From positions 1-39,099 of the forward strand of contig JAZGBI010000046.1 of NCBI GenBank assembly GCA_036476315.1: DNA of 39,099 nt, written 5' to 3'. Numbering within the stretch: the first letter of the stretch is position 1; each line of letters starts with the position of its first letter. This stretch comes from Candidatus Neomarinimicrobiota bacterium (GTDB lineage Bacteria > Fidelibacterota > Marinisomatia > Marinisomatales > S15-B10). Positions 17,285 through 24,307 of the stretch are shown here, piece by piece. The position numbers and the translations under genes were made by a program. The notes beneath the pieces were generated by a model. That model did not search any database. It was given only the letters and a program-made list of their open reading frames with translations, and was not told the origin of the DNA.

Positions 17285-18429
17285 TAGCGATCAATCTCCC
17301 CAAGGACAATATCGAGACTCCCCAGGACGGCAATGACATCAGCGATCATCCACCCACGAGCAATTTCATCGATGCAACTCAGCGCCGTAAACGCCGGTGA
17401 TCTGAGCTTGACCCTGAAAGGTATGGGTGAACCGTCACTTATTATGTAGAACCCGAGATCCCCGCGGGGCGTTTCACTCCTCCTGTACACCTGTCCCTCG
17501 GGTGGTCGGATCTTCCTGGGTAGGGCAGCATGAACATCCCCTTCCCGGGGCATCTGGTCGAGGGCTTGCCGAACGATTTTCGCACTCTCTTCCATCTCTC
17601 TTATCCGGACATAATACCGATCCCAGCAATCTCCCACTGAACCCATAGCCCCTGTGCCGAGGGGGATGTCAAATTCAAAGCGGTCGTAGATGCTATAAGG
17701 GTCGTCCCTGCGGAGGTCCCACCGCACTCCTGATCCCCGGAGGTTGGGTCCCGATACACCGTAGCTGATTGCAACCTCTTCAGGAAGTACTCCGACGTCC
17801 GCCGTCCGCTCAATGAAAATCTTATTGTAGGTGAGCAGTTCATTGTATTCGCGTATTTGCGGTTCGAAATAATCGAGGAATTCGTAGGCCTTTTCCACCC
17901 AACCCACGGGAAAATCGTGGGAAACTCCTCCCACCCAGATGTAGTTGTACAACAGACGTGCCCCGCAAAGCATTTCAAAGAGGTCCAGAATTCTCTCCCG
18001 ATCGCGAAAACAGTAAAGAAACGGCGTGAACGCCCCCACATCGAGACCGAAAGTCCCGATCGAAAGCAGATGGCTGGCAATGCGGTTCACCTCCGCAACG
18101 ATCACCCGCACGTACTGCACTTTCTCGGGAACTTCAATCTCCATCAGTTCCTCCACAGCAAGGGCGAAGCCAAAGTTGTTGTTCATGGACGCGATGTAAT
18201 CGCAGCGATCTGTAAAAGGGATACACTGATCGTAAGTCAAATTCTCACAGTGTTTCTCAAAACAGCGGTGGAGGTAACCGATATAAGGTGTAATCCTGGT
18301 GACAATTTCTCCATCGGTTCGGACTTTTAACCGGAGAACACCATGGGTGCTGGGATGCTGTGGTCCTATGTTAAGAACCATCTCTTCAGCGTGAACAGTC
18401 CCTAGCTCCTGATCGTACTCTACTCCCAT
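17284..18429 (-). CDS. nuoD: NADH-quinone oxidoreductase subunit D (upstream cluster)
   Basis: A 49-kDa-type subunit of about 381 residues forming the quinone site. It has the block LNIGPQHPSTHGVLRLKVRT with the conserved histidines, GYLHRCFEKHCENLTYDQC, and the C-terminal ADVIAVLGSLDIVLGEIDR. The frame is open to 18465, but the ATG at 18429 (MGVEYDQEL) overlaps the nuoC stop by ten bases and gives a family-like start. Because NuoD and NuoB form the quinone pocket together, the absence of nuoB beside this gene is notable. Confidence 0.95.
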   Translation of the reverse strand: MGVEYDQELGTVHAEEMVLNIGPQHPSTHGVLRLKVRTDGEIVTRITPYIGYLHRCFEKHCENLTYDQCIPFTDRCDYIASMNNNFGFALAVEELMEIEVPEKVQYVRVIVAEVNRIASHLLSIGTFGLDVGAFTPFLYCFRDRERILDLFEMLCGARLLYNYIWVGGVSHDFPVGWVEKAYEFLDYFEPQIREYNELLTYNKIFIERTADVGVLPEEVAISYGVSGPNLRGSGVRWDLRRDDPYSIYDRFEFDIPLGTGAMGSVGDCWDRYYVRIREMEESAKIVRQALDQMPREGDVHAALPRKIRPPEGQVYRRSETPRGDLGFYIISDGSPIPFRVKLRSPAFTALSCIDEIARGWMIADVIAVLGSLDIVLGEIDR

Positions 18430-18920
18430 CCTTCCTTCACTTTTGGCACCACAATTCCATGCCACGTGTCGGGAAATACATAATCTTTTCTTAAGGGATA
18501 TCCCTCCCAGTCGTCCGGGAGAAGAATCCTTCTCAAATCCCTGTGCCCTTCAAACTTGATACCGTACATGTCGTACACTTCGCGCTCAAACCAATCGGCA
18601 ATCCTCCAGATTTGCTCGACGGAAGGGACAACAGGATTCGATTTACGTACCCGAATACGAACCTCCACTTTGTGACCATGCGTCATTGAATGAAGATTGT
18701 ATATGACCCCTAGGTTTTCTTCCTCAGGCCCCTCGTCGATCCCGGTGATACACATGAGTGAATCGAACTTCAACGTCTCCTCGTGCCGAAGAAAAGCCGC
18801 CAGGCCGTCCCACACGCCATATGGAACGCGAATGTGGTCCCGTGGGACGTCTTCTCCCGTGGGAATCAGACCACGCTTGAAATTCGTATTGATCGTATCG
18901 ATGATTTCGACGAATTGCAT
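18420..18920 (-). CDS. nuoC: NADH-quinone oxidoreductase subunit C (upstream cluster)
   Basis: A 30-kDa subunit with the signature ADWFEREVYDMYGIKFEGHR followed by LRRILLPDDWEGYPLRKDYV, about 166 residues. Two starts are possible. An ATG at 18920 (MQFVEIIDTINTNF) matches how NuoC proteins begin and lies 19 bases after the nuoA stop. A GTG at 18965 would overlap nuoA and add a 15-residue arginine-rich extension. A GGGGAGGAGG run sits just at that GTG, not in position to serve either start well. The gene follows nuoA directly where nuoB would be expected. Confidence 0.93.
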   Translation of the reverse strand: MQFVEIIDTINTNFKRGLIPTGEDVPRDHIRVPYGVWDGLAAFLRHEETLKFDSLMCITGIDEGPEEENLGVIYNLHSMTHGHKVEVRIRVRKSNPVVPSVEQIWRIADWFEREVYDMYGIKFEGHRDLRRILLPDDWEGYPLRKDYVFPDTWHGIVVPKVKEGWE

Positions 18921-18939
18921 GGAAGTGTGGAAATCCGCT

Positions 18940-19419
18940 CTAAATGGCGGGGACCTCCTCCCCACCAGACGGATGTCGGGAATGAATCGGTTCCTGAGGA
19001 GTGGGGAACGTCTTGTCCACTTGCAGCTTTCGGTATCGACCTTTTCCGTAAGAGACTGAATGCTTGACCCAATCCAGATCGCCCTTTCTCCATACGTACG
19101 CCAGTCCCACGGCGAGAATGAAGAGGAAAATCATCATCTCAACAAATGCAAAAAGACCGAGTTCCCCGAAAACAACTGCCCACGGAAAGAGGAAGATTAC
19201 CTCCACCTCAAAGATGATGAAAACAAGGGCGACAACATAGAATCGGATATTAAACTGCACCCAGCCCGTCCCCTCGACATCTTCACCGCACTCATAAGTG
19301 GACAACTTCTCAGGGGTCTTTCTTCCGGGGGAGACAATCCTTTGCAGTACCAGGGCGACCGCAAGAAGGACGATTCCGATGAGGACGAACATGAAAGTGG
19401 TGCCGAAGTTTCTATACAT
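18940..19419 (-). CDS. nuoA: NADH-quinone oxidoreductase subunit A with C-terminal extension (upstream cluster)
   Basis: A three-helix membrane subunit. The first 120 or so residues are a normal Nuo[21 protein letters not shown] with the conserved Cys-containing loop, [14 protein letters not shown] and the usual end [10 protein letters not shown]. About 37 further residues follow (from [13 protein letters not shown]), a basic and proline-rich tail that is not part of ordinary NuoA; the paralogue at 8776-9141 stops at this point. The tail occupies the place where nuoB should lie, so it may be the scar of a deletion, but no NuoB motif is seen in any frame. It is the first gene of the upstream cluster. 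Confidence 0.93.
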   Translation of the reverse strand: MYRNFGTTFMFVLIGIVLLAVALVLQRIVSPGRKTPEKLSTYECGEDVEGTGWVQFNIRFYVVALVFIIFEVEVIFLFPWAVVFGELGLFAFVEMMIFLFILAVGLAYVWRKGDLDWVKHSVSYGKGRYRKLQVDKTFPTPQEPIHSRHPSGGEEVPAI

Positions 19420-19565
19420 GTAATTATGGCCGATCAGAGGTGGACAAAAAGTTAATCCCAGTGGTGCTTTCTTTGCAAGGCATTTGCCTTCGGGATCTCA
19501 GTCAGTTTCCTGTACAGAGGAGTGTTGAAGTTACATCCCCAAAAGGGTAAATTGAGAATCCTACC

Positions 19566-20468
19566 ATGTCTTCTGTTCACAAGTCCGTTCTCTCTTTACT
19601 GTCCGTATTTCCAAAACCCTTCGTTGAGCAATTCGCGGCACGATACGTGGCGGGCGAGACATGGAGAGAGGCGGTTCAGGAGGTCCGAAAACTCAATACG
19701 CTCGGCCTTTCTGCCACCCTTGATATTCTTGGGGAACAGTCCAGGTCAGTCGGAGAAATTGAGAAAGTTAAAGGGTCGTATCTCCAACTCTATGACGCAA
19801 TAGAGCAGGAGGGACTGGACTGTAATATCTCTCTCAAGCTCTCCCATCTGGGGCTCGGACACGAGGATCGCCTCGCGGTAAAATCGCTCCGGGAAATCTT
19901 AGAGCAGGCCAAACAACTGAACAACTTTTTGCGTATCGATATGGAAAATTCCCGCTACACAGATGCCACCATTCGCAACTTCCGGGAGTGCCTTGAACGT
20001 TACAAGGGAGTGGGGATCGTTCTGCAATCCTACCTGAGACGCAGCAGGAGTGATCTGGCCAATCTCATGGGAAAAAGAGTCAACGTGAGGGTATGCAAGG
20101 GCATTTACCGAGAGTCGCGTGAAATCGCCTTTCAGGATCGCGATGGCATTCGTCAGAGCTTCATACAACTTGTCCAGGAGGGACTTTTGGGGGACGCCTA
20201 TATTGCCATTGCTACCCACGACCGGTACCTCATGGACACCCTGGAAACATGGATTGGGAACAAGGGGATTTCAAGGGATCGTTACGAATTCCAGGTGCTG
20301 TATGGTGTTCCTGTGGGAGGTCGCCTGGAGTCACTCGTTAAACGAGGACACAAGGTTCGTGTCTACGTCCCCTTCGGTGAAGACTGGTACCCCTATGCCA
20401 TGCGCAGGTTGACAGAGAATCCCCGTATGGTGGGATACATTCTGAAGAATTTCTTCTCAAAAATGTAA
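19566..20468 (+). CDS. Proline dehydrogenase (stand-alone)
   Basis: An FAD-dependent enzyme oxidising proline to pyrroline-5-carboxylate and reducing membrane quinone; first step of proline catabolism. It has 300 residues, the size of single-function bacterial enzymes, not of bifunctional PutA. Barrel motifs are RIDME (123-127), VLQSYLRR (152-159), RVCKGIY (175-181), ATHD (216-219), FQVLYGV (242-248) and the C-terminal substrate/FAD signature VPFGEDWYPYAMRRLTENP (268-286). The partner pyrroline-5-carboxylate dehydrogenase is not in this window. It is the only plus-strand gene and diverges from nuoA across 146 bases. Confidence 0.93.
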   Translation: MSSVHKSVLSLLSVFPKPFVEQFAARYVAGETWREAVQEVRKLNTLGLSATLDILGEQSRSVGEIEKVKGSYLQLYDAIEQEGLDCNISLKLSHLGLGHEDRLAVKSLREILEQAKQLNNFLRIDMENSRYTDATIRNFRECLERYKGVGIVLQSYLRRSRSDLANLMGKRVNVRVCKGIYRESREIAFQDRDGIRQSFIQLVQEGLLGDAYIAIATHDRYLMDTLETWIGNKGISRDRYEFQVLYGVPVGGRLESLVKRGHKVRVYVPFGEDWYPYAMRRLTENPRMVGYILKNFFSKM

Positions 20469-20510
20469 TCTTATGGCCGGTTGTGTATTACCAAGCTGAG
20501 GTTCGCGCTC

Positions 20511-20547
20511 TTCCCTTGAAAGGTTGCCACACCCTGGGTCAAGGGAA
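20511..20547. terminator. Inverted repeat between convergent genes, possible bidirectional terminator
   Basis: TTCCCTTGA (20511-20519) pairs perfectly with TCAAGGGAA (20539-20547) across a 19-base loop. It lies between the ends of the proline dehydrogenase gene and nadK, which converge. Its position fits a shared terminator, but the T-run is weak on both sides (TTT on plus, none clear on minus), so the assignment is tentative. Confidence 0.4.
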
Positions 20548-20548
20548 T

Positions 20549-21424
20549 TTAGGAAGTCAGTTCGTCGCTCTGTCCCCAACCCATTTTTGTTCTTAGAGTG
20601 TGGAAATAGTTCCTGTCTTCAAACGTAATCATCTGTACATCATACGGTGCTCTTCGAACATAGATAATTTCTTTCGACCCCACTCTTTCCTGAATCTGGC
20701 CGTCCATAGCCACTCTGAGTTCTGACTCCCCGTGCGGGAAGGAGATCGCCAGTTCTTCCTGGGAAGGCAAAACGATAGGACGTGACGAAAGGGAGTGGGG
20801 GCAGATAGGCGTCACGGTGAACAACGACAACCAGGGAGCTATAATGGGACCGCCGGCTGAAAGATTGTAAGCGGTGGATCCTGTGGGAGTAGAAATAATG
20901 AGCCCATCGGCGGAGTACGAGGTGATCAACCGTTCGTTCATGGTGAGAGTGCACCTCATCAACCGCGAGCTTTCACCTCGATCGATCACCAGATCGTTCA
21001 GGGAGTGAAATACCCTTTTATCACTGTCTCCGACCTGGACCTCAAGAACCATCCTGGAAAAGATAATATACTCATCGCTGATGATGGATTTGAGACGACC
21101 GAAAAGGTTGCCCACCGATCCTTCTGCCAGAAAGCCGAATCCACCAAGATGAACTCCCAGAATTGGAATCTGCATGTGGCCGACAGCTCTGGCCCCTGAG
21201 AGGATGGTACCATCTCCACCCATAGCTAGGACGAAGTCAACTTGAGAAAATTCCTGCAAGGAGCTGATCACGGAAAAATCAAACCGGGACTTATCCTCCA
21301 GCATTCCCACAATTCTGGTTGTGAGAAACACCTCCTGTTTATTCTCCTGGAACCAAGTCATGAGCTTCGGAAAGAGCTTCCAGAATTCCTCCTTGGCAGT
21401 GTTCGCCCAGATAGCAACTTTCAT
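20549..21424 (-). CDS. nadK: NAD kinase
   Basis: Phosphorylates NAD to NADP. The kinase signature GGDGT lies at 69-73 with the catalytic aspartate at 71. The adenine-site motif LNDLVIDRG (142-150) and the glycine-rich YSADGLIISTPTGSTAYNLSAGGP (170-193) follow in order. The length of 291 residues is typical. The motif GGFGFLA (94-100) replaces the commoner GxLGFLA. It lies 4 bases after xseB, at the end of a co-directional run, and is followed by an inverted repeat. Confidence 0.96.
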   Translation of the reverse strand: MKVAIWANTAKEEFWKLFPKLMTWFQENKQEVFLTTRIVGMLEDKSRFDFSVISSLQEFSQVDFVLAMGGDGTILSGARAVGHMQIPILGVHLGGFGFLAEGSVGNLFGRLKSIISDEYIIFSRMVLEVQVGDSDKRVFHSLNDLVIDRGESSRLMRCTLTMNERLITSYSADGLIISTPTGSTAYNLSAGGPIIAPWLSLFTVTPICPHSLSSRPIVLPSQEELAISFPHGESELRVAMDGQIQERVGSKEIIYVRRAPYDVQMITFEDRNYFHTLRTKMGWGQSDELTS

Positions 21425-21428
21425 GCAA

Positions 21429-21659
21429 TCAGTCCTCGGATGTCAGTTTCAGTTTTCCCGAATCATTTCTTGCAAGTTTCTTAATCTTCAGTTCCGCTTC
21501 ATCCAACCTTTCGCGACATAACTCGGTTAGCTCGATCCCCTCTTCGAAGAGTCTCAGGCTCTCTTCCAGGGAGACGGCCTCATCCTCCAGTTTTCGCACA
21601 ATCTCCTCCAGTCTTACAGTCGCTTCTTCGAAGCTGAGTGATTTCTTGCTTTCAGCCAT
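21429..21659 (-). CDS. xseB: Exodeoxyribonuclease VII small subunit
   Basis: A 76-residue helical subunit that forms the multi-copy stalk of exonuclease VII. The family pattern SFEEATVRLEEIVRKLEDEAVSLEESLRLFEEGIEL is clear: two helices with a conserved L-E-x-I-V-x-x-L and S-L-E-x-x-L-x-x-F-E-x-G. It lies between xseA and nadK, the usual partner on one side, and encodes a normal-length product. Confidence 0.95.
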   Translation of the reverse strand: MAESKKSLSFEEATVRLEEIVRKLEDEAVSLEESLRLFEEGIELTELCRERLDEAELKIKKLARNDSGKLKLTSED

Positions 21660-21691
21660 CTTCCTCCACCGAATCCGCTAGATCATGGAAA

Positions 21692-22939
21692 CTATTCTTC
21701 ACGGATTTCCTTTGTCTCCACGGTCGTTTCCCCATCTGACATGATCAGAGCGAATCTCTTGCCAATCTCGAGAAGTTTTACGCTCTTGATAATGTGCTTG
21801 TTATGGGGATTGTAAGCAATTGAATATCCTCTCCTCAGGATTCCCATGGGACTTGCTCCGAGGAGCCTTTTTTCGAGTCCTTCAAATGCGGAGAGATGAA
21901 GACCCACCACAAATGTCATCCGCTGCCCCATTCTCTCACGTAAATCGTCCACCCTCTGCTTTTTTTGATCTACAAGAACCTGCGGCTGCCTGAAACCGTA
22001 CCTCCCCATCAGAGAATCCAGTCGCTGCCATGCCATCTTAAGCATGGTGAGGAGTGCCTCCCGCTGCCGTCTCTCCGATTCTTCCAGAAAAACCTGAATC
22101 TCCTGTCGGGACGGAGAAACCAATTCTGCCGCTGCTGAGGGTGTGGGCGCTCTCAGGTCGGCTACCATGTCAGCAATGGTGAAATCGCTTTCATGGCCCA
22201 CTGCTGAAATGATAGGGATGGAACAGTCAAACATGGCACGAGCGACCTTTTCCTCATTGAATGGCCAGAGATCCTCCAAGGATCCGCCGCCCCTTCCCAA
22301 GATAAGTGTATCGATGCCTCCAAATTCCCCGAAATCCCTGATGGCATCTACAATATCATCTGCCGCGTCGTCGCCCTGGACAAGGGCGGGACGAATGATA
22401 ATTCTCACATGAGGTGCCCGCCTGGCAAGAATGTTTTTTATGTCCTGAATAGCTGCACCAGTGGGTGAGGTTACAACGCCCACCATTGATGGATAGCGGG
22501 GGATGGGCCGCTTTCTTTCGTCTGCAAAAAGGCCCTCCTCTGCAAGTTTTTTCTTAAGTGCCTCAAATGCAAGATAGAGCGTCCCCAACCCAGCCGGCTC
22601 CATCCGCCTGACCACCAACTGGTAAATCCCCCTCGCCTCGTAGACAGTCACGGCACCCTCTGCCAGGACTTTCATGCCATCCTCCACGGAAAACCTCAGG
22701 AATTGATTGTCTCTCCTGAACATGACGGCCTTCAGTTCGGAGCGATCATCTTTTAGGGTGAAATACATGTGACCAGACGTGTGGTGTTTGAAGTTGGAAA
22801 TCTCCCCTTCCACCCATATGGAAGGAAATGAAGTCTCCAGAATAGCCCTAACCTGCGAAGTGATCTGTGATACCGTGAACACCCGAGATCTCCCACCCTG
22901 AGAGGGTCCGGAAGTGTGGGCTGATGCTTTTTCAACCAT
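21692..22939 (-). CDS. xseA: Exodeoxyribonuclease VII large subunit
   Basis: The catalytic subunit of exonuclease VII, which degrades single-stranded DNA. The N-terminal OB-fold (about residues 18-115) begins FTVSQITSQVRAILE and includes WVEGEISNFKHHTSGHMYFTLKD. The catalytic domain contains GVVTSPTGAAIQDI, the glycine-rich ILGRGGGSLEDLWPFNEE and ISAVGHESDFTIADMVADLRAPTPSAAAE. A coiled-coil-rich region follows. The length of 415 residues is normal. It is separated from xseB by 32 bases and follows the S1/P1-type nuclease gene by 18. Confidence 0.96.
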   Translation of the reverse strand: MVEKASAHTSGPSQGGRSRVFTVSQITSQVRAILETSFPSIWVEGEISNFKHHTSGHMYFTLKDDRSELKAVMFRRDNQFLRFSVEDGMKVLAEGAVTVYEARGIYQLVVRRMEPAGLGTLYLAFEALKKKLAEEGLFADERKRPIPRYPSMVGVVTSPTGAAIQDIKNILARRAPHVRIIIRPALVQGDDAADDIVDAIRDFGEFGGIDTLILGRGGGSLEDLWPFNEEKVARAMFDCSIPIISAVGHESDFTIADMVADLRAPTPSAAAELVSPSRQEIQVFLEESERRQREALLTMLKMAWQRLDSLMGRYGFRQPQVLVDQKKQRVDDLRERMGQRMTFVVGLHLSAFEGLEKRLLGASPMGILRRGYSIAYNPHNKHIIKSVKLLEIGKRFALIMSDGETTVETKEIREE

Positions 22940-22957
22940 CGGTTCGATGTTTTGGTC

Positions 22958-23842
22958 TCATTGAAATGGGTTGGGGCGACCGGCGAGAATCCAGGCTGAA
23001 TACCAGAATGAGGCCACCCCGATCGCAGCCTGCTCCATTCTCAGCTTTGCAAGATCACCCGTCTCCGCGTGCAAAACTTCGAGATACCCTGAGCCTGCCA
23101 TTGATTGCCCCCGATCGGCGATAGTCAGCCTCTCTTCAGGTGAAAGGTTCTTTCGAGCAAGGGAATCTGCTTTGAGAATCGTGGCATGAACTGGATAGGA
23201 TTCCGCAATGATTCTGAAAGCCTGCTCCACGGGATCAGAAAGCTGTGTGAGCTGTCCCTTCGGATGGATGTTGCCAAGGAGATACCGGTCTACCATATCT
23301 TCCTCCCAGCGCATATGGACACCTTCGTTGCCTGACAATTGACCGTTGTAGTTTTCAACCACATGCAGCGGCATGTGAAGGTCGGAAACATAATGCCCGA
23401 GCGCAGCCGCGGTCAATCTCGCCTCATCCCATTTCCCCAAATGGAACTCTCCAACAAGCCTGTTGAAATAGCGCTCGATTCTCCACGGAGCAGTTCCCCA
23501 GTCGTCAATCTTCTCTTCGCTGTAGGTTGAAATGAGGTCTTCCCGGGACCGGGGAATCTTTCTGAAGGGATAGTCGTCATACAGATCCACGTCGATATAG
23601 TGTCCTCTCCCCTCCTTGGGATGCATGAGCGTGTCATCACGCCACAGGTCGGGATCGACCGCGTGCTCTGCAATGTACTCGATGTGAAAGAGGAAATATC
23701 TCCCCAGCTCATCGGGAAGCATCCTCACTGCCTCTCGATTGATCGCTTGATGAGCTTTGAAACCCCACGAAGCCACAAAAGAGAGGGGGGCCAGAGAAAC
23801 CGCGACCAAAGTGGGGATAAAGAGGTGACGCCGGAGTTTCAT
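22958..23842 (-). CDS. Secreted S1/P1-type zinc nuclease
   Basis: Predicted to be exported and to cleave single-stranded nucleic acids (3'-nucleotidase/nuclease) using three zinc ions. A signal peptide spans about residues 1-25, so the mature protein would begin at Trp26, the family's N-terminal zinc ligand. The ligand pattern of S1/P1 nucleases is reproduced: Trp26, His31, an Asp near 63, His81, His150, Asp154, His160, His176 and Glu180 (the last usually Asp). Motifs are WGFKAHQAIN and GHYVSDLHMPLHVVENYNG. The zinc phospholipase C family shares this fold and is the main alternative. It lies between the mS38-like gene and xseA. Confidence 0.85.
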   Translation of the reverse strand: MKLRRHLFIPTLVAVSLAPLSFVASWGFKAHQAINREAVRMLPDELGRYFLFHIEYIAEHAVDPDLWRDDTLMHPKEGRGHYIDVDLYDDYPFRKIPRSREDLISTYSEEKIDDWGTAPWRIERYFNRLVGEFHLGKWDEARLTAAALGHYVSDLHMPLHVVENYNGQLSGNEGVHMRWEEDMVDRYLLGNIHPKGQLTQLSDPVEQAFRIIAESYPVHATILKADSLARKNLSPEERLTIADRGQSMAGSGYLEVLHAETGDLAKLRMEQAAIGVASFWYSAWILAGRPNPFQ

Positions 23843-23853
23843 GCTCCGCGTGA

Positions 23854-23877
23854 AAGCCGAGATAGCTATCTCGGCTT
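23854..23877 (-). terminator. 24-bp perfect palindrome at the end of the mS38-like gene, possible weak terminator
   Basis: A perfect palindrome (half AAGCCGAGATAG) spans the last codons and the stop of the mini-protein gene. In minus-strand RNA it forms a GC-rich hairpin followed by UUUC, a short U-run. It could be a partial terminator or an RNA-stabilising hairpin. It would let the HU and mini-protein part of the transcript accumulate above the downstream nuclease genes. Confidence 0.5.
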
Positions 23878-23961
23878 CTTCTTGTGCCTGTTCTGACGTA
23901 AGCGTTTCTTACGTTTGTGAGTCGATATTTTTCGTCTTTTGCGTTTCTTGCCACACGGCAT
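23866..23961 (-). CDS. COX24/AURKAIP1-domain (mS38-like) ribosomal mini-protein
   Basis: A 31-residue, extremely basic protein beginning MPCGKKRKRRKISTHKRKKR. This matches the short bacterial members of the COX24 C-terminal (DUF1713) family, relatives of the mitochondrial small-subunit ribosomal protein mS38 (AURKAIP1), with the pattern GKKRKR-K-x-THKRKKR-R-NRHKKK. It probably binds rRNA. A GGAG sequence lies 8 bases before the ATG, and the gene is 11 bases after HU, so they are likely cotranscribed. It is easily missed because of its size. The stop lies inside a 24-bp palindrome. Confidence 0.85.
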   Translation of the reverse strand: MPCGKKRKRRKISTHKRKKRLRQNRHKKKPR

Positions 23962-23972
23962 TTGAACGGCTC

Positions 23973-24260
23973 CTAGCCCATAAGGGCGTCATTAACGATG
24001 GTCCGAAGCAATCTGGAAGCCTTAAAAGTGGGAACGTACCGTTCAGGTAGATGCACGACTTCACCGGTACCGGGATTCCTTGCCCTTCGGGGATCTCGCC
24101 TTTTCACTCCAAATGTACCAAATCCTCTCAGTTCGACGCGATCATTCTCTTTAAGAGCTGATATGATCGTCGAGACTATTCCGCTCATGACGGCTTCGGT
24201 TTCCACCTTCGTCAATCCCGTTGCCTCGGCCACCCTGTCGATAATATCGGCCTTTGTCAC
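23973..24260 (-). CDS. HU/IHF-family DNA-binding protein
   Basis: A nucleoid-associated DNA-bending protein, 95 residues, forming dimers. It has the N-terminal helices MTKADIIDRVAEATGLTKVE, the core VELRGFGTFGVKRRDPRRARNPGTGE (family signature GFGTF plus the DNA-inserting arm with the R-N-P tip), and a C-terminal helix. An AGGAGG lies 8 bases before a GTG at 24260, so that is the start, and not the TTG at 24266 that the open frame also allows. It is followed by the mS38-like mini-gene. HU and the IHF subunits cannot be told apart with certainty here. Confidence 0.95.
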   Translation of the reverse strand: MTKADIIDRVAEATGLTKVETEAVMSGIVSTIISALKENDRVELRGFGTFGVKRRDPRRARNPGTGEVVHLPERYVPTFKASRLLRTIVNDALMG

Positions 24261-24307
24261 ACCCAAATCCTCCTACGAGACTGTAAAACGGTTACCAACA
24301 GACAAAA

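Noticed and set aside
18940-19080. Remnant of nuoB in the NuoA tail region
   Set aside because: I read the region in all minus-strand frames and found no CC, GxCxxxGG or PGCPPRP motif, so a recognisable nuoB fragment cannot be claimed.
19423-19450. Possible promoter for nuoA: TTTTTG, 16 bases, CATAAT on the minus strand
   Set aside because: It would place the transcript start at or inside the nuoA start codon. The boxes are weak and AT-rich by chance, so I did not list it.
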